A program made the position numbers and the translations under genes. Of a stretch of DNA of 36,544 nucleotides, positions 24,239 to 32,469 are shown piece by piece. This DNA comes from Planctomycetota bacterium (GTDB taxonomy: Bacteria; Planctomycetota; UBA1135; UBA2386): assembly GCA_029936315.1 (NCBI GenBank), contig JAPYTD010000045.1, positions 1-36,544 of the forward strand. The letters are read 5' to 3'. The notes under the pieces were generated by a model. That model saw only the letters and a list, made by a program, of their open reading frames with translations. It searched no databases and had not been told where the DNA came from. Positions within the stretch are counted from its first letter, which is position 1, and each line of letters begins with the position of its first letter.

Positions 24239-26371
24239 ATGCTTCGCGTCTCGCCCGCCCTCGTAACGACCGCCCTTTGCGCTCTTCCAGTTCTCGCCCA
24301 GACCGCCGCCGACGCCGCGCTGCAGGTCACCGCCAGCGTGACGTTGAGCCCACCCCTGATCACGCTGCAATGGCCCGGCGATGCCGCGGCCAGCCACTAC
24401 ACGATCAACATTCGGCTCGCCGGCGACCCGAATTGGAGCGCGCCGACATCGATCCCGGGCGGCAGCACGGCGATGGCATGGACCCACGGCAACGTCGCGG
24501 TCGGCACACGCTACGAGTACCGCATCATGCAGTGGGGTACGACGGCGGCGAACTCCCACATCACCGCCGGCATCGAGGCCGACCTGATCGAAACGCCCGG
24601 CCGCCTGATCCTGCTGGTCGACGACACCCAGGCCACGCCGCTCGCGAGCGAAATCGATCGACTGATCCGCGATCTCGTAGGCGACGGCTGGCAGGTCGTT
24701 CGCCACGACGTGTCACGCACGGCGAGCGTGACCAGCATCAAGGCCCTGATCGTCACCGAATACAACGCCGCCCCGACGAAGACCAACGCCCTGTTCCTGC
24801 TCGGCCACGTGCCGGTGCCGTACTCGGGCAACATCAACCCCGACGGTCACGCCAACCACCGGGGTGCCTGGCCCGCCGACGTCTACTACGGCGACGTCGA
24901 CGGCACCTGGACCGACGTCTCGGTCAACAACCCCACCGCCGCCCGGGCCGCCAACCGCAACGTCCCGGGCGACGGCAAGTTCGACCAGAGCATCATCCCG
25001 AGCCTGGTCGAGCTCACGGTCGGACGCGTCGACCTCGCCAACATGCCTTTGTTCGCGGCCAGCGAGACCGCGCTGCTGCAAGCCTACCTCGACAAGGACC
25101 ACGACTATCGCCAGAAGGCGTTCTCGGTCGATCACCGCGCCGTGATCGACGACAACTTCGGCTACTTCAATGGCGAGGCGTTCGCGGCCTCTGGCTGGCG
25201 CAACTTCTCGGCCCTGGTCGGCCCGGGCAACGTCACCACCGGCGACTACTTCACGACGCTCAACACGACCAGCGGCAACGGCTACCTATGGTCGTACGGC
25301 TGCGGCGGCGGCTCCTACAGCAGCGCCAGCGGCATCGGCAACACCGCGAGCTTTACGACGAGTACGAACCGCGGCGTGTTCACCATCCTGTTCGGCAGCT
25401 ACTTCGGCGACTGGGACTCGAACAACAACTTCCTGCGGGCGCCGCTGGCCTCGGGCTGGACGCTGACCAACCTCTGGGCCGGCCGGCCGCACTGGCTGCT
25501 GCACCAGATGGGGCTGGGGCAGACCATCGGCTACTGCGCCCGCGACAACCACAACGACACCTCCGCCGGCGGCATGGGCGTGCGCCAGATCCACATCGCG
25601 CTCATGGGTGACCCGACGCTGCGCCAAGACGTCATCGCGCCGGCGACCAGCGTCGCCGTCAGCGCTATTGGCGGCCCGGCTACGGTGTCGTGGAACGCTT
25701 CGCCCGACGCCGTCCTGGGCTACCACGTCTACCGCGCGGCGCAGCCGACCGGGCCGTTCATGCGGGTCACGACGACGGCCGTCACCGGCACCACCCACAT
25801 CGATCCATCACCGCTGGTCGGCTTGCAGACCTACATGGTGCGTGCGCTGCGACTCGAAGCGACGCCGACGGGCAGCTACTACAACATGAGTCAGGGCGCG
25901 TTCGCGACCACCTGCCTGCTACAGGCCGGCGCCTCGCACACCAGCTACGGGCAGGGTTGCAGCACGCCAGCGATGGCGGTCAGCGCCAGTCCGGCACCGA
26001 TCGCGACCACGACCACCGGCACGCTGGTTACCTACACCGTGACCGACGTGCCCGAGATCACACCGGGCAGCGGCGCCTACGCCGGCTTCGTCATCCTCAG
26101 CCTACAGGGCGACATGACCGGGACGTCTCTTGCGCCGATCGGCGCGCCCGGTTGCGACGCTCTGCTCGGCACCCTCGACCTGTTGCTGCCGTTCACCGGC
26201 AACAGTTCGACCGAAACGGCGCAGTTCCAGATCCCGGTTGCGGCGCCGTGCGGGCTACCGCTCTACGCCCAGGCGATGGCGCTGGTGCAACCGTTCAGCG
26301 CGCCCAACACCCAGAACGCTGCCGGCATCATCACCAGCAACGGCATCCGCAGCGTAATCGGCCCGCACTGA
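24239..26371 (+). CDS. secreted gingipain-like (C25-related) protein with Fn3 domains
   Basis: This is a 710-residue protein with a signal peptide (residues 1-21). Residues about 28-115 form a fibronectin-III-like domain. Residues about 120-465 resemble the alpha/beta core of gingipain-type (C25) proteins: LILLVDDTQATPLASEIDRL, a LFLLGHVPVPYSG strand-turn, WPADVYYGDVDGTWTD, VGRVDLANM, and the closing HIALMGDPTLRQD. A classical His-Cys dyad is not evident; instead there are striking stretches YGCGGGSY (C355) and LFGSYFGDWDSNNNFLRAP. Residues about 466-555 are a second Fn3 domain (YHVYRAAQPTGPF). The last 140 residues form a cysteine-containing C-terminal module ending AGIITSNGIRSVIGPH. Protease activity is uncertain; the export and modular structure are clear. 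Confidence 0.85.
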   Translation: MLRVSPALVTTALCALPVLAQTAADAALQVTASVTLSPPLITLQWPGDAAASHYTINIRLAGDPNWSAPTSIPGGSTAMAWTHGNVAVGTRYEYRIMQWGTTAANSHITAGIEADLIETPGRLILLVDDTQATPLASEIDRLIRDLVGDGWQVVRHDVSRTASVTSIKALIVTEYNAAPTKTNALFLLGHVPVPYSGNINPDGHANHRGAWPADVYYGDVDGTWTDVSVNNPTAARAANRNVPGDGKFDQSIIPSLVELTVGRVDLANMPLFAASETALLQAYLDKDHDYRQKAFSVDHRAVIDDNFGYFNGEAFAASGWRNFSALVGPGNVTTGDYFTTLNTTSGNGYLWSYGCGGGSYSSASGIGNTASFTTSTNRGVFTILFGSYFGDWDSNNNFLRAPLASGWTLTNLWAGRPHWLLHQMGLGQTIGYCARDNHNDTSAGGMGVRQIHIALMGDPTLRQDVIAPATSVAVSAIGGPATVSWNASPDAVLGYHVYRAAQPTGPFMRVTTTAVTGTTHIDPSPLVGLQTYMVRALRLEATPTGSYYNMSQGAFATTCLLQAGASHTSYGQGCSTPAMAVSASPAPIATTTTGTLVTYTVTDVPEITPGSGAYAGFVILSLQGDMTGTSLAPIGAPGCDALLGTLDLLLPFTGNSSTETAQFQIPVAAPCGLPLYAQAMALVQPFSAPNTQNAAGIITSNGIRSVIGPH

Positions 26372-26519
26372 GGCAGCTGAAGAGTGCCCGGCCCAGCGCG
26401 TCCGACACCCAGGCCGCCGACTCGCTGCTTGTCGTTACGACCGAGAAACACCGCGCCCTGCGCAGGCGACTGGCGAGCCTTGAAGCGGTGTTGGCACGAT
26501 GCTTGCCTGAGCGTTGTGC

Positions 26520-26969
26520 ATGGCCATGAAACTCGTCTTTGCAATCCTGTTGGCCTTGGCAGTCTCCAGCTGCCGAGCTACTTCTACCGATGCCGGGCCA
26601 GCGCGGGCAGTCGCCGCCGATCAAGCGGTTGCCGAGCTCCTGGCAGCGCAGACCAGTGCCTACGCGGTGCCTGCGACTGCCAGTGGCGTGTCCTTCACGG
26701 TGGCTGCCAGCATGGCTGCAACTCGCTGGGCGAAGCTCAACGAAGCAGAGCTGCGCAGGTGGTGGCTGTTGTGGTCGGCCCTGTGCGAACAACCGGGTCG
26801 AATTGTCGAGCCCTATCAAGATGCGCAAGGCAAGTCGGCCAACCTGTTCGAGCGCAGCGCTCGCGACGGCTTTTGTGTGGCGCTTGCCCATCGCTCTGCC
26901 AGGCAGCTCGACGAGCCACGCATCGTGGCGTTCTTCAGCGAACTCGCTGAGACGACGAGGTCAAAGTAA
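26520..26969 (+). CDS. small predicted lipoprotein
   Basis: Starts at 26514, 26520 and 26526 are all possible; I use the ATG at 26520. The 149-residue product begins MAMKLVFAILLALAVSSCRA, a signal peptide ending in a lipobox (AVSSC), so the protein is probably anchored to a membrane through its Cys. The rest is Ala-rich and helical, with a Trp-rich stretch (RRWWLLWSALCEQPG) and no known domain. It is downstream of the gingipain-like gene on the same strand with 148 bp between them. The stop codon lies next to the integrase remnant. Confidence 0.65.
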   Translation: MAMKLVFAILLALAVSSCRATSTDAGPARAVAADQAVAELLAAQTSAYAVPATASGVSFTVAASMAATRWAKLNEAELRRWWLLWSALCEQPGRIVEPYQDAQGKSANLFERSARDGFCVALAHRSARQLDEPRIVAFFSELAETTRSK

Positions 26970-26989
26970 TCCCCGATCGCGTTGAGGCG

Positions 26990-27130
26990 GATGGCGGCGT
27001 CTTCCCGGTTGCGCGGACAACGATCGCCAAGACGCTGAAGGACAACGGCATCGCACCGAGTCCCGATCGACCGACTTCGTGGCGCACGTTCCTCAAGTCA
27101 CATGCAGACGTCATCATCTTGGCAGCTGCG
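26990..27130 (+). pseudogene. remnant of an integrase/transposase (rve-type) gene
   Basis: Plus-strand translation in the frame starting GGC at 26993 reads GVFPVARTTIAKTLKDNGIA and then PSPDRPTSWRTFLKSHADVI. This is the helix-turn-helix to catalytic-core linker of integrase-core transposases, in which an RTT(I/V)xxxLKxxGI motif precedes a PxRxxxxTWRxFLxxHW motif. There is no start codon, and the catalytic DDE part that should follow is missing: the frame runs into the end of the antisense GH18 gene. It is a clear trace of a past mobile element. Confidence 0.7.
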
Positions 27131-27154
27131 CTGCTGCGAGTGGCTGGCCTCAAC

Positions 27155-28573
27155 CTATGGAGTCAGCATCACCTGCACATTGGTCGAGACGAAGTCCCAC
27201 GGCTCGAGCGCGTAGGCGAATGACAGCGAGAGACCGGCCAGCGGCGGAATCGGTGGCACGACCAACTGTGCCGTGGCTTCGCCATTCGCATCCAGCGTGC
27301 CAATGAAGCCGCTGAAGATCGAGCTGAGTGCCGGATTCATGACTGCCCAAGTCAGCGCGTCGATGTTGAGCGGCAGGATCGCACCGCCAGGCAGCGGCGT
27401 GCCTGGCTCCGTGCCGGTGAAGCCGACGAGCAACAGGTGGTTGCGGCCCGCGTTGGCCCGCCCCGCGGTCAAGCCGAATAAGGCATTGCCGCCGGTTGCG
27501 GCGGAGATGGTCGGCGTGTCGACGTGCAAGAACACACTGTCCAGGTAATTGCGGTGCGGCTGCGAGAACGAGTTGCCTGAGTTGACGTCCCAGTTGACCG
27601 ACCATGTCATCAAGCCGCGGAAGTCCGGGTAGCCGTTTGCGTTCGCCAGCTGATAGCCCGCAGCCGGTTTGCCGAGGATCAACCGGTCGAGCGCCGCATG
27701 CACCAATGCTGGCACGGTGTAGCCGCTACCTGCTGCGGATGTCGTCGCCGGCAAACCGATCGCGACCTGATGAGGTTGGAAGGGCGCGAACGCGATGCCG
27801 GTCGAAGCCGTGAATCCGCCGATCAGCGCGTCAGCCATCGCGACATGGAAGTCGATCGTTCCAGGTGTGTAGATCTGGCCGTCGCGACCAAACATCGTGC
27901 CCGTGTTGTAGTGCTGCACGTGTACCCAATCGAAGCGCGTGCGGAACGCATGCAGCACTGGCAGATACGAACCCCAGACGCCGGCATACGCGCTCATGCC
28001 GCCTTGCACCATCGCGGTCTCCGGCGCGGCCGACAGGATGAAGTCGGGTGGCAGTTGCGCGAGTAGCTGATTCAGGCCGTTGATGAAGTGCACGACCCGC
28101 GGGGTCGTCGGGCTTTGGAAGTTCGTGTCGCCTGCCTGCAACAAAAACGAACTGCCTTCGAGGTCGATGTCGAGACCGTCGAATCCGTAGGTCGTGACCA
28201 GTTGCAGCATCGATGAGGCAAAGGCCTGCGCGTCAGCGATCGAATCCACAACGACAGGGTCATTGGCGCCGCCGATCGAGATCAGGACCTTCTTGCCCGC
28301 CGCCTGCAGGGTGGCGACGTCGTTGATGAAGCCCTGGCTTGATGGGTAGGCGCCGGCGAACGGCGTGAACTGCATCGTGGCGCCATGCGGCACGGTCGGT
28401 GTGGCAAACGCGATATTGATGACGTCGTAGGCCTCAGGGATCGCGGTCAGCTGGAGCGTGTTAGGCGAACCCCAGTTGTGCCAATAGCCGACGAGCACGC
28501 GATCGGGCGTGCTCTGAGCGGCAATGGGACCAGCGGCAACCAAGCAGAAGGCGAGAAGTTGGATGCTGCGCAT
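27155..28573 (-). CDS. secreted GH18 chitinase-like protein
   Basis: This is a 472-residue protein with a signal peptide ending GPIAAQ (residue 20). Residues about 25-330 form a GH18 barrel: VLVGYWHNWG, KKVLISIGGAND, the catalytic motif FDGLDIDLE with E139 as acid, WVHVQHYNTG for the substrate-side Tyr, and GLMTWSVNWD near the end of the barrel. Residues about 360-472 form a C-terminal module of a type common in exported planctomycete proteins (NAGRNHLLLVGFTGTEPGTP, LPGGAILPLNIDAL, GTLDANGEATAQLVVP). It should hydrolyse chitin or a related beta-1,4-GlcNAc polymer outside the cell. No Shine-Dalgarno is visible. It ends next to the integrase remnant. Confidence 0.93.
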   Translation of the reverse strand: MRSIQLLAFCLVAAGPIAAQSTPDRVLVGYWHNWGSPNTLQLTAIPEAYDVINIAFATPTVPHGATMQFTPFAGAYPSSQGFINDVATLQAAGKKVLISIGGANDPVVVDSIADAQAFASSMLQLVTTYGFDGLDIDLEGSSFLLQAGDTNFQSPTTPRVVHFINGLNQLLAQLPPDFILSAAPETAMVQGGMSAYAGVWGSYLPVLHAFRTRFDWVHVQHYNTGTMFGRDGQIYTPGTIDFHVAMADALIGGFTASTGIAFAPFQPHQVAIGLPATTSAAGSGYTVPALVHAALDRLILGKPAAGYQLANANGYPDFRGLMTWSVNWDVNSGNSFSQPHRNYLDSVFLHVDTPTISAATGGNALFGLTAGRANAGRNHLLLVGFTGTEPGTPLPGGAILPLNIDALTWAVMNPALSSIFSGFIGTLDANGEATAQLVVPPIPPLAGLSLSFAYALEPWDFVSTNVQVMLTP

Positions 28574-28641
28574 GTAGATCAGGATACTGCGCGCGTTGGT
28601 CTTGGCGCTAGCGGGTGCTCCGAGGCGTGGAGATGCTGTGA

Positions 28642-28732
28642 GTCAACCCACCCGCTTCACCGCATCACTACGTGACGTTCCGCCAGCAACGTCACCCACC
28701 GAACGCACCGCTCCCCCACCAAGACCTCGCCA
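28642..28732 (+). repeat. dispersed repeat module B, copy B1
   Basis: It begins GTCAACCCACCCGC, passes CATCACTACGTGACG and ends ACCGCTCCCCCACCAAGACC followed by TCGCCA. It matches copy B2 (35096-35186) with only a few differences over about 90 bp. It contains a perfect 8-bp stem (GTGACGTT at 28672-28679 and AACGTCAC at 28688-28695) with an 8-base loop. It lies upstream of the GH18 gene start. Confidence 0.85.
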
Positions 28733-28741
28733 ACAGCCTCC

Positions 28742-28972
28742 ATGTCTTTCGTGGAGCGATTGGACCCCGTCATCCAGAAGATGCATGGTTGCACGGTGCA
28801 TGTCGATCCGGCGCTCCTTGAGGGACAACACAGCGCGGTTGGCAAGCGTGCCTTGAGCATGCCTGGCAACTTGTATCGCAACGACTTCTCCCCCTTTGTG
28901 CGTGCTGAGTTGGCAGAGTTTGGTCCGCGTGGTTGCGAGGTCCTGGCCGAGGTTTGGGATCCTCAAGACTGA
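28742..28972 (+). CDS. possible small protein or gene remnant
   Basis: A 76-codon frame starts 10 bp after repeat copy B1: MSFVERLDPVIQKMHGCTVH, ending CEVLAEVWDPQD. Its composition is protein-like (balanced charges, few rare codons), but it has no recognised domain, signal peptide or ribosome binding site, and the opposite strand is also open. It may be a short real gene or the remnant of one. Confidence 0.33.
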   Translation: MSFVERLDPVIQKMHGCTVHVDPALLEGQHSAVGKRALSMPGNLYRNDFSPFVRAELAEFGPRGCEVLAEVWDPQD

Positions 28973-29181
28973 TCGGCGGACATCTTCCTGCTAGTCGCGA
29001 TACGTTGCAAATGCATGTTCATACGTCCGTTATGGATTCTCTGGGAGGGTGCTGAGGCCGCGATTGTGAGCCGATCGGTGGTTTTGTGAGGCGTCAGCGT
29101 GCGGTTTGGCCGGGTTGGTTCTTGAGAGAGTGAGTTCGCAATTCAGCAACTCAGCAAATCAACCAACCAACGGACAATTCG
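28973..29181. other. upstream region of secreted-protein gene
   Basis: These 209 bp contain no recognised gene. The start codon at 29182 is preceded by an A/C-rich stretch (CAACCAACGGACAATTCG) without a Shine-Dalgarno, so translation there is either leaderless-like or SD-independent. Confidence 0.4.
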
Positions 29182-30612
29182 ATGACTTCTTACCAACTGA
29201 CCCTTTGTGCTGGCCTCGCCCTTGCGGGTGCCAGTGTCGCGCAAGTCTCCCCCAATTTCCTGCTCTCGCTCTCTGGTGTTGAGACGACTGCTTCTGGCAG
29301 TGGTGGCACTGTCCTGCAGAAGATCTTCCCAAACGAGATCGCCTTCGTCAACTTCGGGACCTGCTCGACGTTGTCCGCTGAGAAGTGGATGCCTCGCACC
29401 TGTTCGCACGTCATGGCTGGCGATGAGAACGCTGACGGCAACTACTACAACGCCGGCATCTTTGGCGACATCAACGCCATCCTCCCGTTCCGTCACAGCA
29501 TGGGCACGGGCCTTGATGAGAATCAACGCACGGTCTTCTGGTCCGTCGCATCCCCCATGGGCGGCGCGGTCTCGGCACAGCCCTTCCGCAGTGGTGATGT
29601 TGCTCGCATCGTTTCCAATGGCATCGGCCATGGTCAGGTCGAGCACTTCATGAGGCAAGAGCAGTTCAACATCGCGCTTGGTCGTGCTCCCGGTGCGCCG
29701 CTCGACATCGACGCGATTGCTTGGCAGGCCAACTATGGGGTTTGGTTCAGCATCAACAACAACCGCAATGCCAATACTGCATGCGGCCCAATGTTGGTCC
29801 GTGACGGTGATGTTCTTTGCATCCCACCGAGTGCGCTGGCCTACACCGCTGATGGCCGCATTGCAGCCGTCATGCCAAACAGCGCGGTTGTCGTGCACAC
29901 TGAAGCTCAGATGGACATCTACACCGCCAATGCCAACGTGGCCAACAACATGGGTGGCTGTGTAACGCAGGCAGTGGACGTCGAAGGACTCGAGATCGAT
30001 CTCTTTGGCCCTGTTACCACCATATCTGGTTGTGCCGGCATGGTGATCACAGTTCCGACGCTCTTGTTCTCTACTGAGACGGGCACTGGGGCGAGCATCT
30101 TGACCACGGCTGCTGGTGGGCTGATTCAGCCGACTCCGTGTGGCCTGGCTGGGCAGTACTGTGGTGCAGGTGTGACGCTCGGCAATCAGCTTGGCCTTAG
30201 TATTCCAGCGGGGCCAGGCATTGCCAGTTACGTGACTGGCCTGGGCTTCTCCTATGCGCAAACTCACGTTCTCGAAGCGGACATGCCGGTCATGACCACC
30301 TCCGCAACCGGTGCGCCAGCTGGGGCGAGCAACATCCATTACAACAGCCCGTTCGGCATCAACGTTGTGTTGATCGAATTGGTACCCGCCTTCGTGCCAC
30401 CGGCAGTCGTAGGCCTACCTTTCTCGCCAACGTGCTTCCCTGATCTTTACGCGCCGGGCATCTTCGGCTACGCGGTTGTTGCTGGCGGCTTCGGAACGAT
30501 CCCGATGCCAGCATTGCCGGTAGGCTTCACTGGCAAGGTGCTCTTCCAGTCCGTAGGTCTGGGTGCAGGAGTCTTCGAGTTCAGCACGCCGACTGTCGTC
30601 GACGTTCTGTAA
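29182..30612 (+). CDS. secreted protein of unknown function
   Basis: This is a 476-residue protein with a signal peptide (MTSYQLTLCAGLALAGASVAQ). The mature part is rich in Gly, Ala, Asn and Thr, has about ten Cys residues (for example CSTLSAEKWMPRTCSHV, GQYCGAGVTLG) and reads as beta-structure. The last 70 residues resemble a C-terminal module (FSPTCFPDLYAPGIFG, VGFTGKVLFQSVGLGAG). No enzyme motif is visible. By its coding style (many GTT, ACT, GGC mixtures) it is less GC-biased than the large secreted genes to its left. A strong intrinsic terminator follows the stop codon, so it is a well-defined single-gene unit. Confidence 0.8.
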   Translation: MTSYQLTLCAGLALAGASVAQVSPNFLLSLSGVETTASGSGGTVLQKIFPNEIAFVNFGTCSTLSAEKWMPRTCSHVMAGDENADGNYYNAGIFGDINAILPFRHSMGTGLDENQRTVFWSVASPMGGAVSAQPFRSGDVARIVSNGIGHGQVEHFMRQEQFNIALGRAPGAPLDIDAIAWQANYGVWFSINNNRNANTACGPMLVRDGDVLCIPPSALAYTADGRIAAVMPNSAVVVHTEAQMDIYTANANVANNMGGCVTQAVDVEGLEIDLFGPVTTISGCAGMVITVPTLLFSTETGTGASILTTAAGGLIQPTPCGLAGQYCGAGVTLGNQLGLSIPAGPGIASYVTGLGFSYAQTHVLEADMPVMTTSATGAPAGASNIHYNSPFGINVVLIELVPAFVPPAVVGLPFSPTCFPDLYAPGIFGYAVVAGGFGTIPMPALPVGFTGKVLFQSVGLGAGVFEFSTPTVVDVL

Positions 30613-30633
30613 CGGTGATTTGCTGAGAAGAGC

Positions 30634-30670
30634 GAAGCATGGCGAGCGGTGACGCTCGCCATGCTTCTTT
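30634..30670 (+). terminator. intrinsic terminator
   Basis: GAAGCATGGCGAGCG, a GTGA loop and the exact reverse complement CGCTCGCCATGCTTC form a perfect 15-bp stem, followed by TTT. It starts 21 bases after the stop codon of the secreted-protein gene. It would also work in the other direction only weakly, since the opposite side has no long T-run. Confidence 0.9.
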
Positions 30671-30760
30671 GTACGGGCATCGACTTGGTGGCAACGATAT
30701 CTGCGGTCTGAAGCAGGGACACGCCGCCACTCACGCGCATCAGCGGCACTAAAGTTCCGA

Positions 30761-31531
30761 CTAGAGCACCCTAATCGCCTGCTGCACCGCAGCCTGCAAA
30801 CGCAAAGCACAAGCATCAAAGTCTTCATGCTTGGCGGGGCCAGGTTCGCGTAGGTAGAGATTGCGGTTGATCTCCACCATCACTGCCTGCACCCGACTGT
30901 CTTTCTGGTAGCAGCTAGCAGGCACAAGCGCGCCAGCGAATGGATCGTCGCGGCAAACGACCCATCCTTGGCTTCGACATGCATCCTCGAAGGCTTCGCA
31001 AACAGCGGCGCTCGTATGGAAGGCATCTGTTCCGATGCAGATGTCTGGTCGTGGCGAATCAGGACCTGCACCTTCATAGAGGAGCGGCGTTGACGGGAAA
31101 CTGTGACAATCCAGCACGAGGCAACGCCCGAACTCGGCCAGGACCTTTGCAACGACACGCTCAAGCGCTTCATGATGCGGGCGGTAGTAGCGGCGCAGCA
31201 AACTCTCCCGCTCCTCACTCGAAAGGTCATGACGCAAAGGCGTCAAGCGCGATGTGCACCGGTAGAGCACGCCCAGTCCTCGCGCCGCCATGATCTCCAA
31301 CGCATCGTCTTCAAAACGCTCGACATCTACGACAAGCCGACTGACCGGCGAGCGGATCACCAGATGTTCGGGATGGTCTCCAACGAACAGTTCATGCGTA
31401 TGGTGATCGGTCATCACGCACAGTTCGCGTTGCAGTTCTTCGTCGTCGACCGAGAATTGACTGCGCACACTTTCCGGCACGACAACTGCATCGTGCGGAA
31501 CGTGCAGCACTACCCAGGGCGCATAGGTCAT
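30761..31531 (-). CDS. N-formylglutamate amidohydrolase family protein
   Basis: The frame is open from 31735, but the ATG at 31531 is preceded by AGGA eight bases upstream and begins the family's N-terminus (MTYAPWVVLHVPHDAVVVP). The 256-residue product shows the conserved elements: HVPHDA, the metal-site TDHHTHELF, SRLVVDVERFEDD, LVLDCHSFPSTP and VMVEINRNLYLRE. Members are zinc hydrolases that deformylate N-formylglutamate in histidine breakdown, or act on related substrates. No other hut gene is nearby, so a role outside histidine degradation is likely. It lies 10 bp after the truncated PARG-like gene in the same orientation, which points to an ancestral operon. Confidence 0.88.
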   Translation of the reverse strand: MTYAPWVVLHVPHDAVVVPESVRSQFSVDDEELQRELCVMTDHHTHELFVGDHPEHLVIRSPVSRLVVDVERFEDDALEIMAARGLGVLYRCTSRLTPLRHDLSSEERESLLRRYYRPHHEALERVVAKVLAEFGRCLVLDCHSFPSTPLLYEGAGPDSPRPDICIGTDAFHTSAAVCEAFEDACRSQGWVVCRDDPFAGALVPASCYQKDSRVQAVMVEINRNLYLREPGPAKHEDFDACALRLQAAVQQAIRVL

Positions 31532-31541
31532 GCGGCGTATC

Positions 31542-31898
31542 CTAGTCGAACGCTCGACTGAAGACCGGGAAGTTGCATGGGCCGTAACCAGCGTGGAATA
31601 CCGCGAAGGCGACACAATCAAACGCGCCAAGCCGATGCGTAAGCTCTTCTCTGTAGAGCTTCGCGATGGACGCTGCTGGATTGGCAAAGGCGCCACAACC
31701 GGACGCGCCCAAGACCACGTGGCGCTGCTTCGCATCGATCAGCGTCTCAAGCTGGGCACAGATACGCCTGCGTGCATCTTCATGATCAAACGCATCCCCG
31801 TTTCGATAGTCACGAGCCGCTGCACGCAACTCGTAGAACGGAAAGACCTCGTCGTCGCGGAGCCACTCATGACCGGGTGAACACGGACCACGAGTGCG
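31542..31898 (-). pseudogene. truncated microbial PARG-like (TIGR02452/DUF2263) gene
   Basis: Minus-strand translation reads CSPGHEWLRDDEVFPFYELR, then ARDYRNGD and HVVLGASGCGAFANPAASIA, then FDCVAFAVFHAGYG and ends FPVFSRAFD. The LGxxGCGAFxNP motif is the C-terminal half of the TIGR02452/DUF2263 poly(ADP-ribose) glycohydrolase-type macrodomain proteins, which are normally about 250-290 residues. Only about 118 codons remain. The N-terminal half, with the GGG and EE catalytic motifs, is absent, and a TGA at 31899-31901 blocks the frame. A TTG inside could start a 95-residue product, but it could not be an active hydrolase. The gene is 10 bp upstream of the amidohydrolase gene. Confidence 0.7.
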
Positions 31899-32384
31899 TC
31901 ACGCCCCGGACTCTGGCGGCCGGTAGTCGGGGCTGAACTGGACCCAGAACGTGTCACTGGCCGCACCGTCATCGGTGGGTTGGGCCTCGACATAGACCGC
32001 CGAGTCGAGGATGCCGAGAGCGGCCGCAGCTGCGCCGCCGATGCCTACGCTTTGCCGGTCGACGGAGAAAACCGCCACCACTGTCGGAGCCGTCCCGGTT
32101 CTCAAGATCACCGCCAGGACGCCGGGGAATCCGCCCCCGCCGTTCAGGGATGGGGCTGTGTCACGGCCCTCGGAGAACGCATCGACGTTGCTGCCGGGCG
32201 GCAACCCGAGGTCCGCATTGGACCAGATGACGGGCAGTGCACAGTTGTCACGACCAAGGGCCACGACTTCGTCGGCACCAAACTGCGCCGATGTGACCTC
32301 CGGGGAGATGCGATCGGCGCTGCCGCTGCCCCTGACACCGAGGCCGGTCGGCGAGCCAAGGCGATGCCTTGCGGCCGACCATGG
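31899..32384 (-). pseudogene. 5'-truncated secreted planctomycete protein
   Basis: The minus-strand frame is open for 161 codons, from after a TAG at 32385-32387 to a TGA at 31899-31901. It reads ISPEVTSAQFGADEVVALGR, then PPGSNVDAFSEGRD and VVAVFSVDRQSVGIGG and ends TFWVQFSPDYRPPESGA. The xVDAxSxGRD and FSVDRxSxG elements belong to a repeated module of exported planctomycete proteins. No signal peptide or convincing start is present (a GTG at 32264 is the first usable codon), so the beginning is missing. It shares the same frame as the PARG-like remnant that follows it, separated by one stop codon. Confidence 0.5.
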
Positions 32385-32469
32385 CTATTTGCCAGCTGGA
32401 CCCTTCCGGGTAAGATCGAATCACCCAGCAGCATCGCTGAGATGGACCTGCAGTGAGAGAGATAGTGCA

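Noticed and set aside
24223..25611. Plus-strand open frame (462 codons) in another phase
   Set aside because: It lies in the wrong phase inside the gingipain-like gene; the translation is Arg/Pro/His-rich and lacks a signal peptide.
29143..30339. Minus-strand open frame (398 codons)
   Set aside because: It is antisense to the secreted protein at 29182, which has a signal peptide and is followed by a strong terminator in its own direction.
30761..31531. Histidine degradation (hut) operon
   Set aside because: Only the amidohydrolase is present; no hutH, hutU or hutI gene is nearby.
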